Shown in pieces: positions 10,722 through 21,549 of a DNA stretch of 35,455 nucleotides. Made by a program: the position numbers and the translations under genes. The stretch spans positions 57,074 through 92,528 of the forward strand of contig VHZZ01002190.1 in the NCBI GenBank assembly GCA_009801015.1, in the 5' to 3' direction. The notes below the pieces were generated by a model. That model had not been told where the DNA came from. It saw only the letters and a list, made by a program, of their open reading frames with translations, and did not search any database. Source of the DNA: Silene noctiflora (taxonomy: Eukaryota; Streptophyta; Magnoliopsida; Caryophyllales; Caryophyllaceae). Each line of letters opens with the position of its first letter. Within the stretch, counting starts at the first letter, position 1.

Positions 10722-10875
10722 CTATGGGTGTGGCAAATATGGCCACAAAGTTGTTGATTGCAGGAGTACGGAGAGAAGTGAGAATAATAGCGTGGACAAA
10801 TGAAAATACTACCGAACTCCGACACCCAGTGCTGGAAGCAATTGAAACTTGGGATCCTAGAGCAACCAGCGAAGC

Positions 10876-10876
10876 T

Positions 10877-10914
<38 letters not shown>

Positions 10915-10949
10915 AACAACAACAACTACTACTACTACTACTACAACAA
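10876..10949 (+). repeat. (CAA)n/(ACT)n trinucleotide expansion in gag
   Basis: About 74 bp of CAA followed by CTA repeats lie between the zinc knuckle and protease segments of gag E. It opens artefactual Thr-rich (plus) and Val- or Cys-rich (minus) frames at 10679-11059, which should not be read as genes. Confidence 0.9.
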
Positions 10950-11060
10950 TCAAAGCAAAGGAGGAGCTCGTACAACGCGGAACAACGGTGGGAGCAAGAG
11001 CAATGGAGAGAAATCGGGGCGTCAACCAATACTACTATTCAATGGAGAGCCAAGAATAGC

Positions 11061-11215
11061 GAAAAGTTATTCATGATGGAGAAACAAGTAGCTGAGGATA
11101 ATGCTCATGTGGTTAATGGTACTTTCTATTCAACCTTAAACCAACTTCTATTTTGTTTGACTCTGGAGCTACCCCATTCATGCATCTCTAGTACACATGC
11201 GTCAACCTTAGACTA
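11061..11215 (+). pseudogene. Aspartic protease remnant of element E
   Basis: The segment after the trinucleotide repeat reads, across frames, …MEKQVAEDNAHVVNGTF… and then …LFDSGAT…. The latter is the D-S-G-A active-site signature of retrotransposon aspartic proteases. The parallel segment in the Tekay copy is EDDAHVVIGTF…FDLGA near 30430-30510. Sequence similarity ends near 11210, so only the N-terminal third is present. Confidence 0.65.
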
Positions 11216-11280
11216 TTAGGGAGTGGTGGTGGTGGTGTTCGTGGTAGTAGTGAAATTAAAGTAGTGTGAAATTAAATTAA

Positions 11281-11577
11281 GGTCTCGTTTGGTTGCCCAT
11301 CCAATTCATGGGAATTCTAAAATCCCATGAATTGTGGTTTTTGGAGGTTGTTTGGTTACTCCATTTTTTATAAAATGGGGGAGTTTCCAACTCCTACATA
11401 ATGGGGGAATTTAACTACCTACCCCCCTCATGGTCATTGGAAACTCCTAGGAAACAAACTCCAGCATGAGCAACCAAACATATTATTGCAGTCATGTGAA
11501 TTTCGATGTGGGAGTTAAATTCACGTGGATTACAAATTAACACATCAATTTAATTCCTAGATGAACCAAACGATGCC
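11281..11577. mobile_element. Tourist-type MITE (PIF/Harbinger-like), 297 bp
   Basis: The left end GGTCTCGTTTGGTT and the complement of the right end GGCATCGTTTGGTT match at 12 of 14 positions. TAA flanks both sides (11278-11280 and 11578-11580), the target duplication of PIF/Harbinger elements. There is no coding capacity; an autonomous transposase elsewhere would be needed. Confidence 0.88.
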
Positions 11578-11666
11578 TAAGTTAATTTAAGTTAAGATTC
11601 GTTCAGTTCAGAAATATTAAAGATCATCTAAGTTCAGTTTAGAAAAGTTAAGCTCTTATATGTTCA

Positions 11667-11963
11667 GTTCAAAAAAAGTAAACTTTTACAAATTCAGTTC
11701 AACTCCTATAAGTCAGTTCATTACAGGAAAATTAAGTTGCTATAAGTTTAATTAAGTTCATGTAATTTTAATTTAGAAGTTAAACTCCTATAAATACTGT
11801 TCAGTTCACTAAGTTCAAAAAAGTAAACTTTTACAAGTTCAGTTCAACTCTTATAAGTCGATCAGTTCAGTTCAGAAAAATTAAGTTGCTATAAATTTAG
11901 TCAAACTCATTTAAGTTCAGTCTAAAAAAGTTAAACTCCTATAAATACCGTTTAGTTCACTAA
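11667..11963. repeat. Two-copy tandem repeat, unit about 148 bp
   Basis: Unit 1 (11667-11812) and unit 2 (11813-11963) share, in order, 'gttcaaaaaa', 'gtaaacttttaca', 'aattaagttgctataa', 'gttaaactcctataaatac' and 'agttcactaa'. Degenerate 'agttcagttc' words extend back to about 11590. It may be the inner part of a larger repeat or a short satellite array. Confidence 0.7.
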
Positions 11964-12341
11964 AATTAAATCTAAAACGGGGTCTTAATGTGTTATTTTC
12001 ACCGGCCATAATAGTTGAGAAAAAGGCAGCTAACACATGTCAAGTTGGCTCAATACTTAATTCTTTTTGTCAAAAATCACATGTGGCATGTGGAAATCAC
12101 CCAAATACACCAAGGCACTCTCCTGCATCTTGTAGCACACTTTAAGTGAGAGGGTACTTTTAAGTAGGAGGGTGGTATAGAAAGGCTATTTGGCAATCTG
12201 GCTACTAAGTGAGAAGGAAAGTGTACCAGAAAAATGTTGTGGGCCATTTCAGGAAAGATAACTGGGGCCCAACAGATCAGGATGTTTTTCAGCCGGTCCT
12301 GCAGCCCAGTTGAGTACTATTACACGCATGCCTCCATTATC
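11964..12341. other. Unassigned sequence
   Basis: Between the tandem repeat and the hAT element I see no supportable gene, RNA or element. Confidence 0.5.
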
Positions 12342-12349
12342 AATATGAC

Positions 12350-13037
12350 TAAGGTTAGCAAAACCGGATATCCGATACGGTTTAAAATCTCTTTTTTTTA
12401 GTATCCTTATCCGATACAGTTTTTCTGTAAATATACGGAAACCGTATATCCGGTATCCGGTTTTCAGCTTCAATTATGTAATTTAATATATTTTTTTTCT
12501 TTTCTATGTGTGATTGTTGGTTTTTTTAGCAACTTAAAAGTGTTTTAAAAAGTTATAAGAGTAAATAACTTATAAAGTTTAAAACTAATAAGGTTTAATC
12601 ACCAACATATTGATTATTCTGTGATTTATGTGTACTCCATTATATTCTACATATTTTCATTTTTTCACAAAAAATAAGAAAGTGAATTTGGACAACATAA
12701 AACCAACTACCCCACATATCATTGAATTTTGACCACTCATATCATCCCAGAAAAGGAAATAGGGAAGAAAACCCGAATAACCGAATAAGAAAATAGGGAA
12801 GAAAATATAGAATAAGAGAGAGTATATTTTAATATTTTATTCTAGAAAAATGGCAACCGTATCGGATCCGTATATCCGGTTTCATATTTTGCCGATCCTT
12901 ATCCGATACGGTTTTTAAAGAACCGTATCGGATATCCGGAAATTCGTATCGGATATCCGGAAATCCGTATATTTAAATTCGTATAGCGTATTGGATATGT
13001 ATAATAAAACCGAATCGTATAATTTTGCTCAGCCCTA
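12350..13037. mobile_element. Non-autonomous hAT element, 688 bp
   Basis: An 8-bp target duplication AATATGAC lies at 12342-12349 and 13038-13045, the hAT signature. The ends are imperfect inverted repeats: left TAAGGTTAGCAAAA, complement of right TAGGGCTGAGCAAAA. Both subterminal regions (12360-12460 and 12850-13010) carry many copies, in both orientations, of CCGTATCGGATATCCGG-like words, as expected of transposase-binding subterminal repeats. The middle is AT-rich with no transposase, and the minus-strand frame at 12249-12473 only reflects the repeats. Confidence 0.88.
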
Positions 13038-13104
13038 AATATGACAATAACAACCTTTACTTCGATTTAATTGTTTAATTACTCTGTCCCGGTTGTTTCT
13101 TATA

Positions 13105-13206
13105 CTCCCTACGTCTTAATTATTTGTTTGCCTTTAATAAAAGTACATTTTACAATAAATAGAAAAGACAAACAAGTAACCGGACAAAGGCAAATAATTA
13201 CTTTCG
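13105..13206. mobile_element. Degraded Stowaway-like MITE remnant
   Basis: The left end CTCCCTACGTCTTAATTATT resembles the common plant Stowaway terminus, the right part (AAGGCAAATAATTACTTTCG) is its partial inverse, and TA lies on both sides. A second, similarly inverted pair ('tgtcccggttgtttct' with 'aaacaagtaaccggaca') overlaps it, so two small elements may be nested. Confidence 0.45.
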
Positions 13207-13210
13207 TATT

Positions 13211-13306
13211 AGAAAAGAGCTTGGAATTATCATGTTCGGCGCGGCAATTTCTTGGTTAATTCTTGGCAGACTTGGTGAAATGGCTCCGAAAAGAGCTTGG
13301 AATTAT
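13211..13306 (+). repeat. 19-bp direct repeat flanking 58 bp
   Basis: GAAAAGAGCTTGGAATTAT occurs at 13212-13230 and again, identical, at 13288-13306. A local duplication is the simplest reading; no gene is associated. Confidence 0.8.
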
Positions 13307-16300
13307 ACGACACCAAATGACGATATTGTACTAATAAATACAATCAGTGTTTTACAACCCTGAGACAAATGCTACAAATTCTATTGTAGCATACCAAATA
13401 GTCCTTACATCAAAGTTATATTTCACATTTTCACATATGAGTTTATTGCAAGATATATTATCAAGTAGTTACCTTTACGTAATGCATCAATCTACCAAGT
13501 TATATTATCAAGTTTAACTATTATTAACCGTACATCTTGCTAAAATGAGAAAAAATGTCGAATCGGGTGGCATATACAAACAAATAAATTGGGACTAGGA
13601 GTCGTGTCACAATAATAAATGCTTCATAATGCTTCCTTAATTTATTAATCTGAGTATTGTGAGACTATTTTCATTGATCATTACTCGTCTTACACGCGCT
13701 TACTAAATTTCTTGTAGTTATATTGTCAATAATATAAATATAACATTATTATCAATATAACATTATTATGAAAATAAAAGTACATGACACAAGGCTAATT
13801 AGATTTGTTTACTTAATATTCCGTAGGGATTACGGAATATGATATATGAACCATCCTGAAAGGAAAAGAAGAGGATCTTTGTAATTGCAGATACAATAGA
13901 ATAACAATAATTAAAAGTGCATAATGGGGTTTGGCAGCGTACAAGTAGGAAACTAAGTATAATAATAGGGCTAATCTAGAGTTTGCATGTTCAGTGGTGT
14001 TTGTTGTAACGCATAGCTTTGCTAGATTATAGGCCATAACTAATCATGTAACTCTATCGGGAAGCAGTATAATCTACATTGGTCCTATTAACTTCTGCCA
14101 CTTGCATATTCAACTCATCACTTTCTAGGCTTATTGTTTCTTTTCGGCTAAAAAGAGCTTAACTGAACGGAATAAAGCTAAATTGAATAGAAATGAGTTG
14201 AAATTAAGTCGGAAAGAACAGGGTCAGTTATCAACTCATCACCTCTTTTGGTCTGCTCATCTTCGTGTATATATGTTTGAAAGTATCAATATTGTTCGAA
14301 TGCATATTGACACCTATGTTACATATAGGGTCCGAGTCCATTATTGACTGAGGATTTGTTTACGAGTGTTGGTGGAGAAGCAATTCCACTAAACATGTCT
14401 CGGGCCGAGATTCGAGGTTGTGTAACTAACGTTGTATGATTTATGCTAAGATTACTACAAATGATGGCCTTGTTTGTCAAATGTAATCGATTAGATCGAG
14501 CACCTAATACGGGTGATAGGGTTTATTCATTATGATAGAACAAGCTTGCAATAAGCAACTTGATATGAAGTATTATCTTGACAAGTCCTACTAATAGCCC
14601 TTATTATTACGTATATCAATTGCTTGTTTCTACCACCCAACAAAGGTACCTTCACCCTACAGTGGACAAACTAAATGAATAAGACTCCTAGTCCAAATTT
14701 TTTCGTTATCTAATATAGAAATCAAAACTTTATCGTTTATATATGTTACTTTAGAAGCTTTTACAGTTAGTCAAACTAACCAGGATTATTGAAACAAGCA
14801 AATAAAGGAGAGGAATATTTTGAAGTCGAGTCGGAAAAGGATGGGTAGGCCTCATATCATGATATTCTCTAACTCTAATGAGTAATGCCCCATCAAGGCA
14901 TCATCTCTTAATAAGGAAGGAGTAGGAGTAGCACCTAAAATAATGTAAGAAAATCAAAGTTACATACACCAAATCACGTGGGAAGGAGATTGATCTGATG
15001 AAGTATACAACAAGTCATACTAAACTTTAAAATGTGCAATTAATTGAATGCTTGAAATCACTTGAAGAAAAATAGTCGCAAATTAAGTAGCTAGCTAGCT
15101 AGGAAAAGTACATAACATAGTTGTAACTTGCAAGTATAGGGTCAACCCCCGCCTAAAATTATGGGTCTAACTTATCGGCTGTATGCTTGTAATAATAAAA
15201 TTAATAATAATATTAGTCCCACACTCATAGACTTTATCATATATTGCATGCCTGATCCGTGGTCCATTTCAAAGATCTGTGTTCATCCAAACTTAAGCTA
15301 AGGTCCCCCACCCCACCCCAACCTAGGTATAGCTACAATTCTTGCATGTCCCCATCTCTCTATTCTCATGGTTACATTTGTATACATAAAGCTATGAACC
15401 AAATTGAAAATTTTCATCAAGTTTTGGAAAAGGATTTAGGATAATCATTCTTTATTTTGCAATTTACTTTTTTGTTAGCTAACACTCTTTATAAGAGATA
15501 GTGGGAATTTTTTAGGCTTCAGGAAGACTCTGAAAAACTAATAAGATTTGAGAAACTATCATCAATACAATTAAGGTTAGTTCCCCTTTTAGTTGTTAAA
15601 TGAGGCATGTCCTTTAGCCTTGACTTGGTGGTTGTTTTAGGGTTCCCCTTTCAGTTCAAATATAAAAGAATTGTTATTTACCTTCTCTTTTCTACCTTCT
15701 TCTCTAATAACCGGTTAAAATATAATATATTTAGCTATATCAACTTGTCATCTAATCTCACGCGATATTTATTAACTTAATCGATTGTGAGCGTATAAAG
15801 GAAGAAGGTGGGAGGGAGGTCGCTGAATTAATATATCTTTCTTTAATTTCGGAGCTTGTTACCTGATTAATATAAATAAGAATCAACCAAAGAAGCTCAT
15901 AATAATAAATATAAATCATTGACAATCATCAAAATATTATTAATCAAGAGTTAGGGTCAACAAAGAGACAGAAAGTGATTTATTTCCATGGTTATAATCC
16001 AACCTGGGTGTTGCGAAAATAGATAAAAGGGAGAAAATGAAAATGTGGAATAAGACTGGTGTGTTGTTGAAGGAGGACAGGTACCTTCCAAGCTCAGTTT
16101 CCTATTTTTAGGATAATAATAAAAAGGTTTGGCAAGTTCCATTTACACAAGCAAACTACACGTTTGCTTTTAAGTTTATTGTCTAGGGAAAATGTTTTGC
16201 AAGTTTGGTAAAATAGTACTCCTCATTTGTGCAGCCTGCATGCCCTTCTTTTATTTGTAAGATCAGCTTACAGATACATGCATGGCACTATTTCAGACTC

Positions 16301-16572
16301 TTACGTCATTTCTTAATTTTAACCTCAGTTAATTTTCAATGCTTTTTCAACTTCGAGTATATCAATACATGCATAATACTCTTCTATACTGCATATAGAC
16401 GAATAATCATAGTAAAACGGGAATTAACTAAAGATAAAAATGGGGTACTTCATGCAGTAGAGGGGTAATTATCATATTGCAAGTTTTTTAAATAGTGGTG
16501 TATTTTGGTGGAGTTAGTAAAGGCGTTTGCTCTCCTTGAAAATTTGAACAAATGTATCGTCTTGGTTCCACC
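13307..16572. other. Gene-poor AT-rich region
   Basis: Over 3 kb I find no coding region with family-level support. The longest frames (13813-14037 minus, 15259-15444 plus, 15957-16142 minus, 16229-16468 plus) are 60-80 codons, have AT-driven composition and match nothing I recognise. A strong short hairpin is listed separately. Distal regulatory DNA of a neighbouring gene cannot be excluded. Confidence 0.5.
13816..13840. repeat. Perfect 10-bp inverted repeat with 5-nt loop
   Basis: The arms ATATTCCGTA and TACGGAATAT are separated by GGGAT. A small RNA hairpin or a protein-binding palindrome could form; nothing nearby explains it. Confidence 0.7.
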
Positions 16573-17453
16573 TGTCACGTCTTAATTTCTTCGGGATGAG
16601 AATAGACGTGTGCCACTCGACCAAAACCGTCACTTGGGCGAGTCAGGCAACCCAAACTCAAACTAAAGTATCACTTGGAATATAAATGAAGGAGAACGAT
16701 ATAATACGAAACTAATAAAGTGCGGAATAATCGTAGAATATCGCTATATAAAATGTAGTATTGAAATGAGAGAAATAATATATATAATACACGAGTTTGA
16801 TACATGTGTTTTGTAGAGAAAAGATTACAAATACTTGTGTAAAAATAGAATGAAAACTGAATTACAATTGGATGAAAAACAAAGGCCTAATGCCTTGTAT
16901 ATATAGGCGTGGAAAGGGGAAGTTGAGGCCGAAGGGGTGCGGCCTTGGTGCCTCTTGATGCTTGGTGGGAAAATGCGAAGGGGAGCCTNCCTTTGGCGTG
17001 AACAAGGGGATGTGAATCTCCTTGTTCCTCTTCATTGTTGGCGGCAAAGATAAGAGAGGAAAAGGGGGATGTATTTGGTGGTGTGAGAGAGGAATGGATA
17101 AGGATGAAGGAGGTTGTAACACATTCCCATCCTCATGTGCCTCCCATGTGCCGCCACCTTGGCTATCATGGACTAAGGGGTGGACTAGGCGTGAGCTGCC
17201 TTAGTGACCCTCGAGTACTTGTGATCTGATGTCTACTCCCCGTGAGCTGCGTCTACTTGAGTGAGCTTGCTGTGAGCTACGTCCACTTGAGTATGCTTGT
17301 CGTGAGCTTGAGTGAACTAGCAAGGAGCTGCTTGGAGCTGGCCGTGAGCTTAATGCATGCGTGTATATGCTTGTTGAGCTGCCTCGGATGTTTGTACGCC
17401 ATGGTGCGTGTCAAATAACCTCAAAATGGCCTTGAAAAAAGTGGACCGTGACA
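16573..17453 (-). repeat. Candidate solo LTR, 881 bp
   Basis: It starts TGTCACGTC and ends CCGTGACA, an inverted TGTCACG/CGTGACA pair, and is flanked by CACC on both sides (16569-16572 and 17454-17457), a possible target duplication. A minus-strand TATA box (CCTATATATA, 16898-16906) suggests minus orientation. Neither a PBS nor a purine tract adjoins, so LTR-LTR recombination leaving one LTR is inferred. The overlapping frames at 16862-17229 are composition artefacts. A single N is at 16989. Confidence 0.6.
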
Positions 17454-17523
17454 CACCGTTCTATTCTAAATCAATATCAGCTACTTTCTCTTTCTCGTTT
17501 ATTTGTTATCCAATTTTATTTTA

Positions 17524-17689
17524 GGGTGTCTCAATCAATTGTTGTCATTTTTATTTTAAGAATGAACTTAACGAGTAATTTGGCCATTCACATTTAATTT
17601 GGTTCACTTGTCATTTAGTAATTGAATCTCCCATTTCCTTAGTCTTTGTGCCAAAAACAAAAGACAATAATTGACCGAAACAGAGGAAG
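17524..17689. mobile_element. Stowaway-like MITE, 166 bp
   Basis: The left arm (GGGTGTCTCAATCAATTGTTGTC…) and the right arm (…GACAATAATTGACCGAAACAG) are imperfect inverted repeats, with TA on both sides (17522-17523 and 17690-17691). Stowaway elements of the Tc1/mariner group duplicate TA. Confidence 0.6.
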
Positions 17690-17691
17690 TA

Positions 17692-18340
17692 CTTTTATAA
17701 GGGCGCCAGGGCGGTATCCCATTGTTTATGTTTGTAGCATTTTGCACATTCTAAGTTCTAACATATAACACCAGTGAACGACAAGTTATCCTAAGAAAAT
17801 AGTTTTAATTAAACAAATTTTTTCGTTACTTGTTTAATTGATTTCAAGAATTCAATATACAAAAGACGCGACTTTGTTATTTTTATGTAAAAAGAATACC
17901 ACATTTAATGAATATAAAAGTAATAGCGTAAATGTTATTTCAAATTATTCAATCTAATCGAGTTATTTTCCAACTCAGTTTTACTTAGATGCGACATTAA
18001 TCCCTTGTGCAGCCCTAATACAAAAATAAATAAACCGATCAAGAAAATAGTCAACTTAATTAGATCTCAGTATCACTAATTTAAAATCATGGTTACCAAA
18101 ATAACACAACTTCTATCATTTCTTTATTGTCTAACGAAATACTTAATCGCATTACAATAGAAGAGAAGGGAGAAACGAACCTACGACCTATTGTCCACAA
18201 TACTTCCGTCTTAACCAATAGACTAAGACATCTGCTGTACAACTTCAATAATTACCGTTTTAAATCAAGATGATACTTAGTCACTCACAAAGGTTTCAAA
18301 TAAAGCAAATATAAAATAAGTGATATGAGACATATTATGT
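17692..18340. other. Unassigned intergenic sequence
   Basis: AT-rich, with no gene, RNA or repeat that I can support. Confidence 0.5.
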
Positions 18341-18342
18341 TA

Positions 18343-18593
18343 CTTCCTCCATTCAACTTCACACTACACTTATCTATTTTGCACACTATTCACAAGTGAG
18401 CCTTCAAGTTTATTTTTCTCCAAATACATAAGTAAAAATATATTCATGTGGGATCTTGTTTGATTCGTCTTGACGAGTACATTATAAATATTTAACTTTT
18501 ATATTTTTTGCAAACTAAAGATATTTAACGCGTAAAACCCGCATTAGCAAACGTGAAAAAAGAAATGTGTAGTGTGGAGTTGAATGGAGGGAG
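18343..18593. mobile_element. Stowaway MITE, 251 bp
   Basis: The terminal inverted repeats of 27 bp match at about 25 positions (left begins CTTCCTCCATTCAACTTC, complement of right begins CTCCCTCCATTCAACTCC). TA flanks both ends (18341-18342 and 18594-18595). It is non-coding. Confidence 0.9.
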
Positions 18594-18696
18594 TAAGACG
18601 GTTTTAAGTGAAACCAATGTAAAATTTAAATGGATGTAAAGTTATTAAAGCAAAGAATCCATAAGCAAGGGTGAATTTCAAACAAAAAGAGGGTGA

Positions 18697-19561
18697 GATG
18701 AGAAAGAATGGGGCAAAATACCAAATTGGTAAAAAAAGTGAAGGTCATCTGTCAGATTGGTAAAAAAACTATAGATTGTGATAAATTGGTAAAAAAAGTG
18801 AAGAATTATGACAAATTGGCCAAAAATGTTACATCTTTCTCAAATTTCCATTATTCCAAATAAATTTGACAAAACTANNNNNNNNNNNNNNNNNNNNNNN
18901 NNNNNNNNNNNNNNNNNNNNNNNNNNNNNNNNNNNNNNNNNNNNNNNNNNNNNNNNNNNNNNNNNNNNNNNNNNNNNNNNNNNNNNNNNNNNNNNNNNNN
19001 NNNNNNNNNNNNNNNNNNNNNNNNNNNNNNNNNNNNNNNNNNNNNNNNNNNNNNNNNNNNNNNNNNNNNNNNNNNNNNNNNNNNNNNNNNNNNNNNNNNN
19101 NNNNNNNNNNNNNNNNNNNNNNNNNNNNNNNNNNNNNNNNNNNNNNNNNNNNNNNNNNNNNNNNNNNNNNNNNNNNNNNNNNNNNNNNNNNNNNNNNNNN
19201 NNNNNNNNNNNNNNNNNNNNNNNNNNNNNNNNNNNNNNNNNNNNNNNNNNNNNNNNNNNNNNNNNNNNNNNNNNNNNNNNNNNNNNNNNNNNNNNNNNNN
19301 NNNNNNNNNNNNNNNNNNNNNNNNNNNNNNNNNNNNNNNNNNNNNNNNNNNNNNNNNNNNNNNNNNNNNNNNNNNNNNNNNNNNNNNNNNNNGTATTTAA
19401 TTGTAAAAATAATAAATTACATAATGTTTTAGTTTTTTGGTCAATTTGTCACAATTCTTCATCTTTTTTACCAATTTGTCGTAAGTTATAATTTTTTTAC
19501 CAATTTGGCAAACAACCTCCATTATTTTTTTCCAATTTGGTGGTTTGGTCGATGAGAAAGA
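18697..19561. mobile_element. Long-TIR Mutator-like element with target duplication, centre unsequenced
   Basis: GATGAGAAAGA occurs at 18697-18707 and 19551-19561, an 11-bp direct duplication (Mutator-type elements make 9-11 bp). Inside are long inverted arms (about 18708-18840 and 19415-19550). Each is built from three or four ~30-bp sub-repeats containing CAAATTGGTAAAAAA or its complement. The middle is a gap of N, so a transposase cannot be judged. A fold-back element is the alternative. Confidence 0.75.
18878..19392. other. Assembly gap (515 N)
   Basis: A run of N lies between the two inverted arms. The long open frames crossing it are artefacts of reading N as X. Confidence 0.99.
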
Positions 19562-21455
19562 GCAGTATTTGCAGGGAAGAAGGAGGTAAGCAAGTGAAAG
19601 ACGATAAAGCGTAAGTAACGAGGAAGATTGACAAGGTAAGGTAAGGTATGCTGATGCCTTAGTATATATTTCCGGGAATTCAGATAAACTTGTCATGTTT
19701 CATCAGTCACTATAACCTTTAATTTGTCTGAATACAGTAATCAGATTTTTTTACCTGATACTCTACCTGATATTAAATCAATCATGACAAATACTTCAAA
19801 TATATTTTACTAACACCCATAAACCTACCTCTTTTATGTAACCTTACTTTCCTATCACTACAGTTCACTTTGATAGATAATGACGTTTTTTTCCCAACTA
19901 TGACCAAACTACAATATATTTAAATATTTTTATGTTTAGCACTATTAGTCTTTGTCTCATCTTAATTATATTTTGTCCCATCCAACCAAAAACACTCTCT
20001 CTTTACCATGGACTCATGAAATAAGGGAATCACTGTAGTTTCCTACTTTTAGCATTTGCTGTAAAATATACTACGGAGTAGTACCCTCCTCTTACCAAGA
20101 ATCCAAACATGAAATAAATTGTGAAATTTCGATCATGAATAGTGTAGCGACAAAAAAAAAAATGATGTATTTCGATATAAATGGAGAGATCAGAGTATAT
20201 GTTTTGCAACAGACGATCTGTACATGTCTAATACACAAGTTTAACACTATATACTCTTCAAATCATGCATTTAAATGGGATTCTATTTGTTCAATGCAAA
20301 TATCTATTACGCCTTCTTTTATTTTTAATTCTATTTTAATTGGTTGTATTATTGTATAAGCCATCATAAGCTTAGCTTTATTTTAATTGTTGTAGGAGAG
20401 CTGTTATAAGATAAGACGGTAATAAACAAAGTTTGGTTGGAGAAACCTATGTAGTTAGATAGTCGTATGCTGGCAGTCACCTACAAAATTTGACTCATCA
20501 AAATACCTAATACAACTATACGAGTAGTAAATCAAAGTTTAACACACCTGTTTAGACAAATTACCGACAATGGGACAAATATGATCAAAATATAATGACG
20601 AAAGAAGAATCATAATATATATTCTGATTTGTGGAGAAGGGTGCATTGTTTTGGGTCTCGACTCACCGCTTTGTTCTTGATTTGAACAGATCATTCTTGT
20701 TTCTAATTGGACCCCCTTCGTTGCACTTACATCATACTTTTTCAATTTTACTGATAACAAAAACAAATCTCTAAACTCAATTCTATATATTTCATATTTT
20801 CATGCCATGCAAATTTCCAAAGCTTTTATTCTGCCAATCATGGAAATCTGTCTCCCTTACATTTACGTTAATTAATTCATTTATTAAGTAAACGATAATT
20901 TTGGATATATTATTTTAATTTCATTGTCTCCTCACATTTGTGTAATTGAAAAAAAGAAATATGTGGAGTATAGTGATGAGTCGTCTCATGGTTTTTGGTC
21001 ATACAAATAGCAGGTGTAGTCTTTTTAGCTTGGGAATTGGGCAAATTAAATTAAGATCTTGTCTGACAATAAAACCCATTTTATGCCTCTTTATATTTCA
21101 TTCATACGCGCTGTCGATTGTTCAACCCTTTTATGTACGCACTCTATTATCTAAGCTACTAAATGACACAAAATACAGACAATGATAGAGTATTAGATAT
21201 ACATCGTAATTTCGTATGTAAATTGGATAAACGAAGGCTAACAGTATATGTACGTGTACGCTATGGTAAATATCTATCTTTAAACAGTATATGCCGAATT
21301 GGACGGGCACCGGATGAGAGAGTCACTTAGTTGTTTGGTTTAGGTGACATTATGTTTTACTTTATGTAAATGTATTTTGGAGTTTTTGGATTGGATTGTA
21401 ATTGTTTTTTTTTTTATTCTAATGAGTAACTTTAAATGTTTCGATATACTCTATT
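19562..21455. other. Gene-poor AT-rich region
   Basis: Frames up to 79 codons (20135-20359, 20539-20766 minus, 20946-21185) show no recognisable domain. No element boundaries were found. Confidence 0.5.
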
Positions 21456-21549
21456 TGATATGTACTACCTCGAACAACCGAGATAATAACACCCTTATTT
21501 GTTAGGGAAGGTCTTGCTAAAAGCTCATTGGTAAATGATGATGTTACAG
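21456..21549 (+). repeat. LTR-end fragment of the E/F subfamily
   Basis: About 94 bp ending in GATGTTACA match the last part of LTR E (8425-8511) and, inverted, the first part of LTR F (22234-22330). No PBS follows. It is an isolated LTR remnant; it may extend left but I cannot place the limit. Confidence 0.6.

Larger units (their letters stand above)
9296..11060 (+). pseudogene. gag: gag pseudogene of element E, interrupted by a TRIM
   Basis: Gag is the structural polyprotein that packages retrotransposon RNA. Reading starts MTKKGVSFSTL at 9296 and meets a stop near 9446. The next segment (RPTKYDGTRVPSLLGYW…FEVVKCPEELKVD) ends at a TAG near 9573. A shifted frame then stays open to 10172 with a typical retrotransposon gag domain (FKGELREEFILGHIRSKMGAEFDAFK). 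The CCHC knuckle is split: the first Cys is at the left edge of the TRIM and the remaining Cys, His and Cys are just right of it (10727-10765). Beyond lies a CAA/ACT trinucleotide expansion, then the linker to protease. Stops, a frameshift and the insertion make it non-functional. The matching region in the Tekay copy is at 30719-31476. Confidence 0.8.
7755..11215 (+). mobile_element. Chromovirus-type Ty3/gypsy fragment E (LTR end, leader, gag, start of PR)
   Basis: Plus-strand order: truncated LTR ending GGTGTTACA (8511), decayed iMet PBS (8515-8526), leader with palindrome cluster (9040-9225), gag (from 9296) and the first part of the aspartic protease (…FDSGAT… near 11160). It stops near 11215, with no RT. 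Gag and protease wording matches the Tekay copy at 25629-33601 on the opposite strand. Element C abuts its left side exactly at the C LTR terminus (7754/7755), so C may have inserted into this LTR, with later loss of the rest. Confidence 0.75.

Noticed and set aside
10679-11059. Thr-rich, Val-rich and Cys-rich frames of about 100-125 codons
   Set aside because: They are translations of the CAA/ACT trinucleotide run in gag in different frames.
13250-13310. tRNA-like segment 'ggcagacttggtgaaatgg'
   Set aside because: Looks superficially like a plastid tRNA start but no anticodon or T-arm can be folded; explained by a local direct duplication.
18808-19491. Frames of 188 and 227 codons
   Set aside because: Most of the length is the N gap; no real coding evidence.
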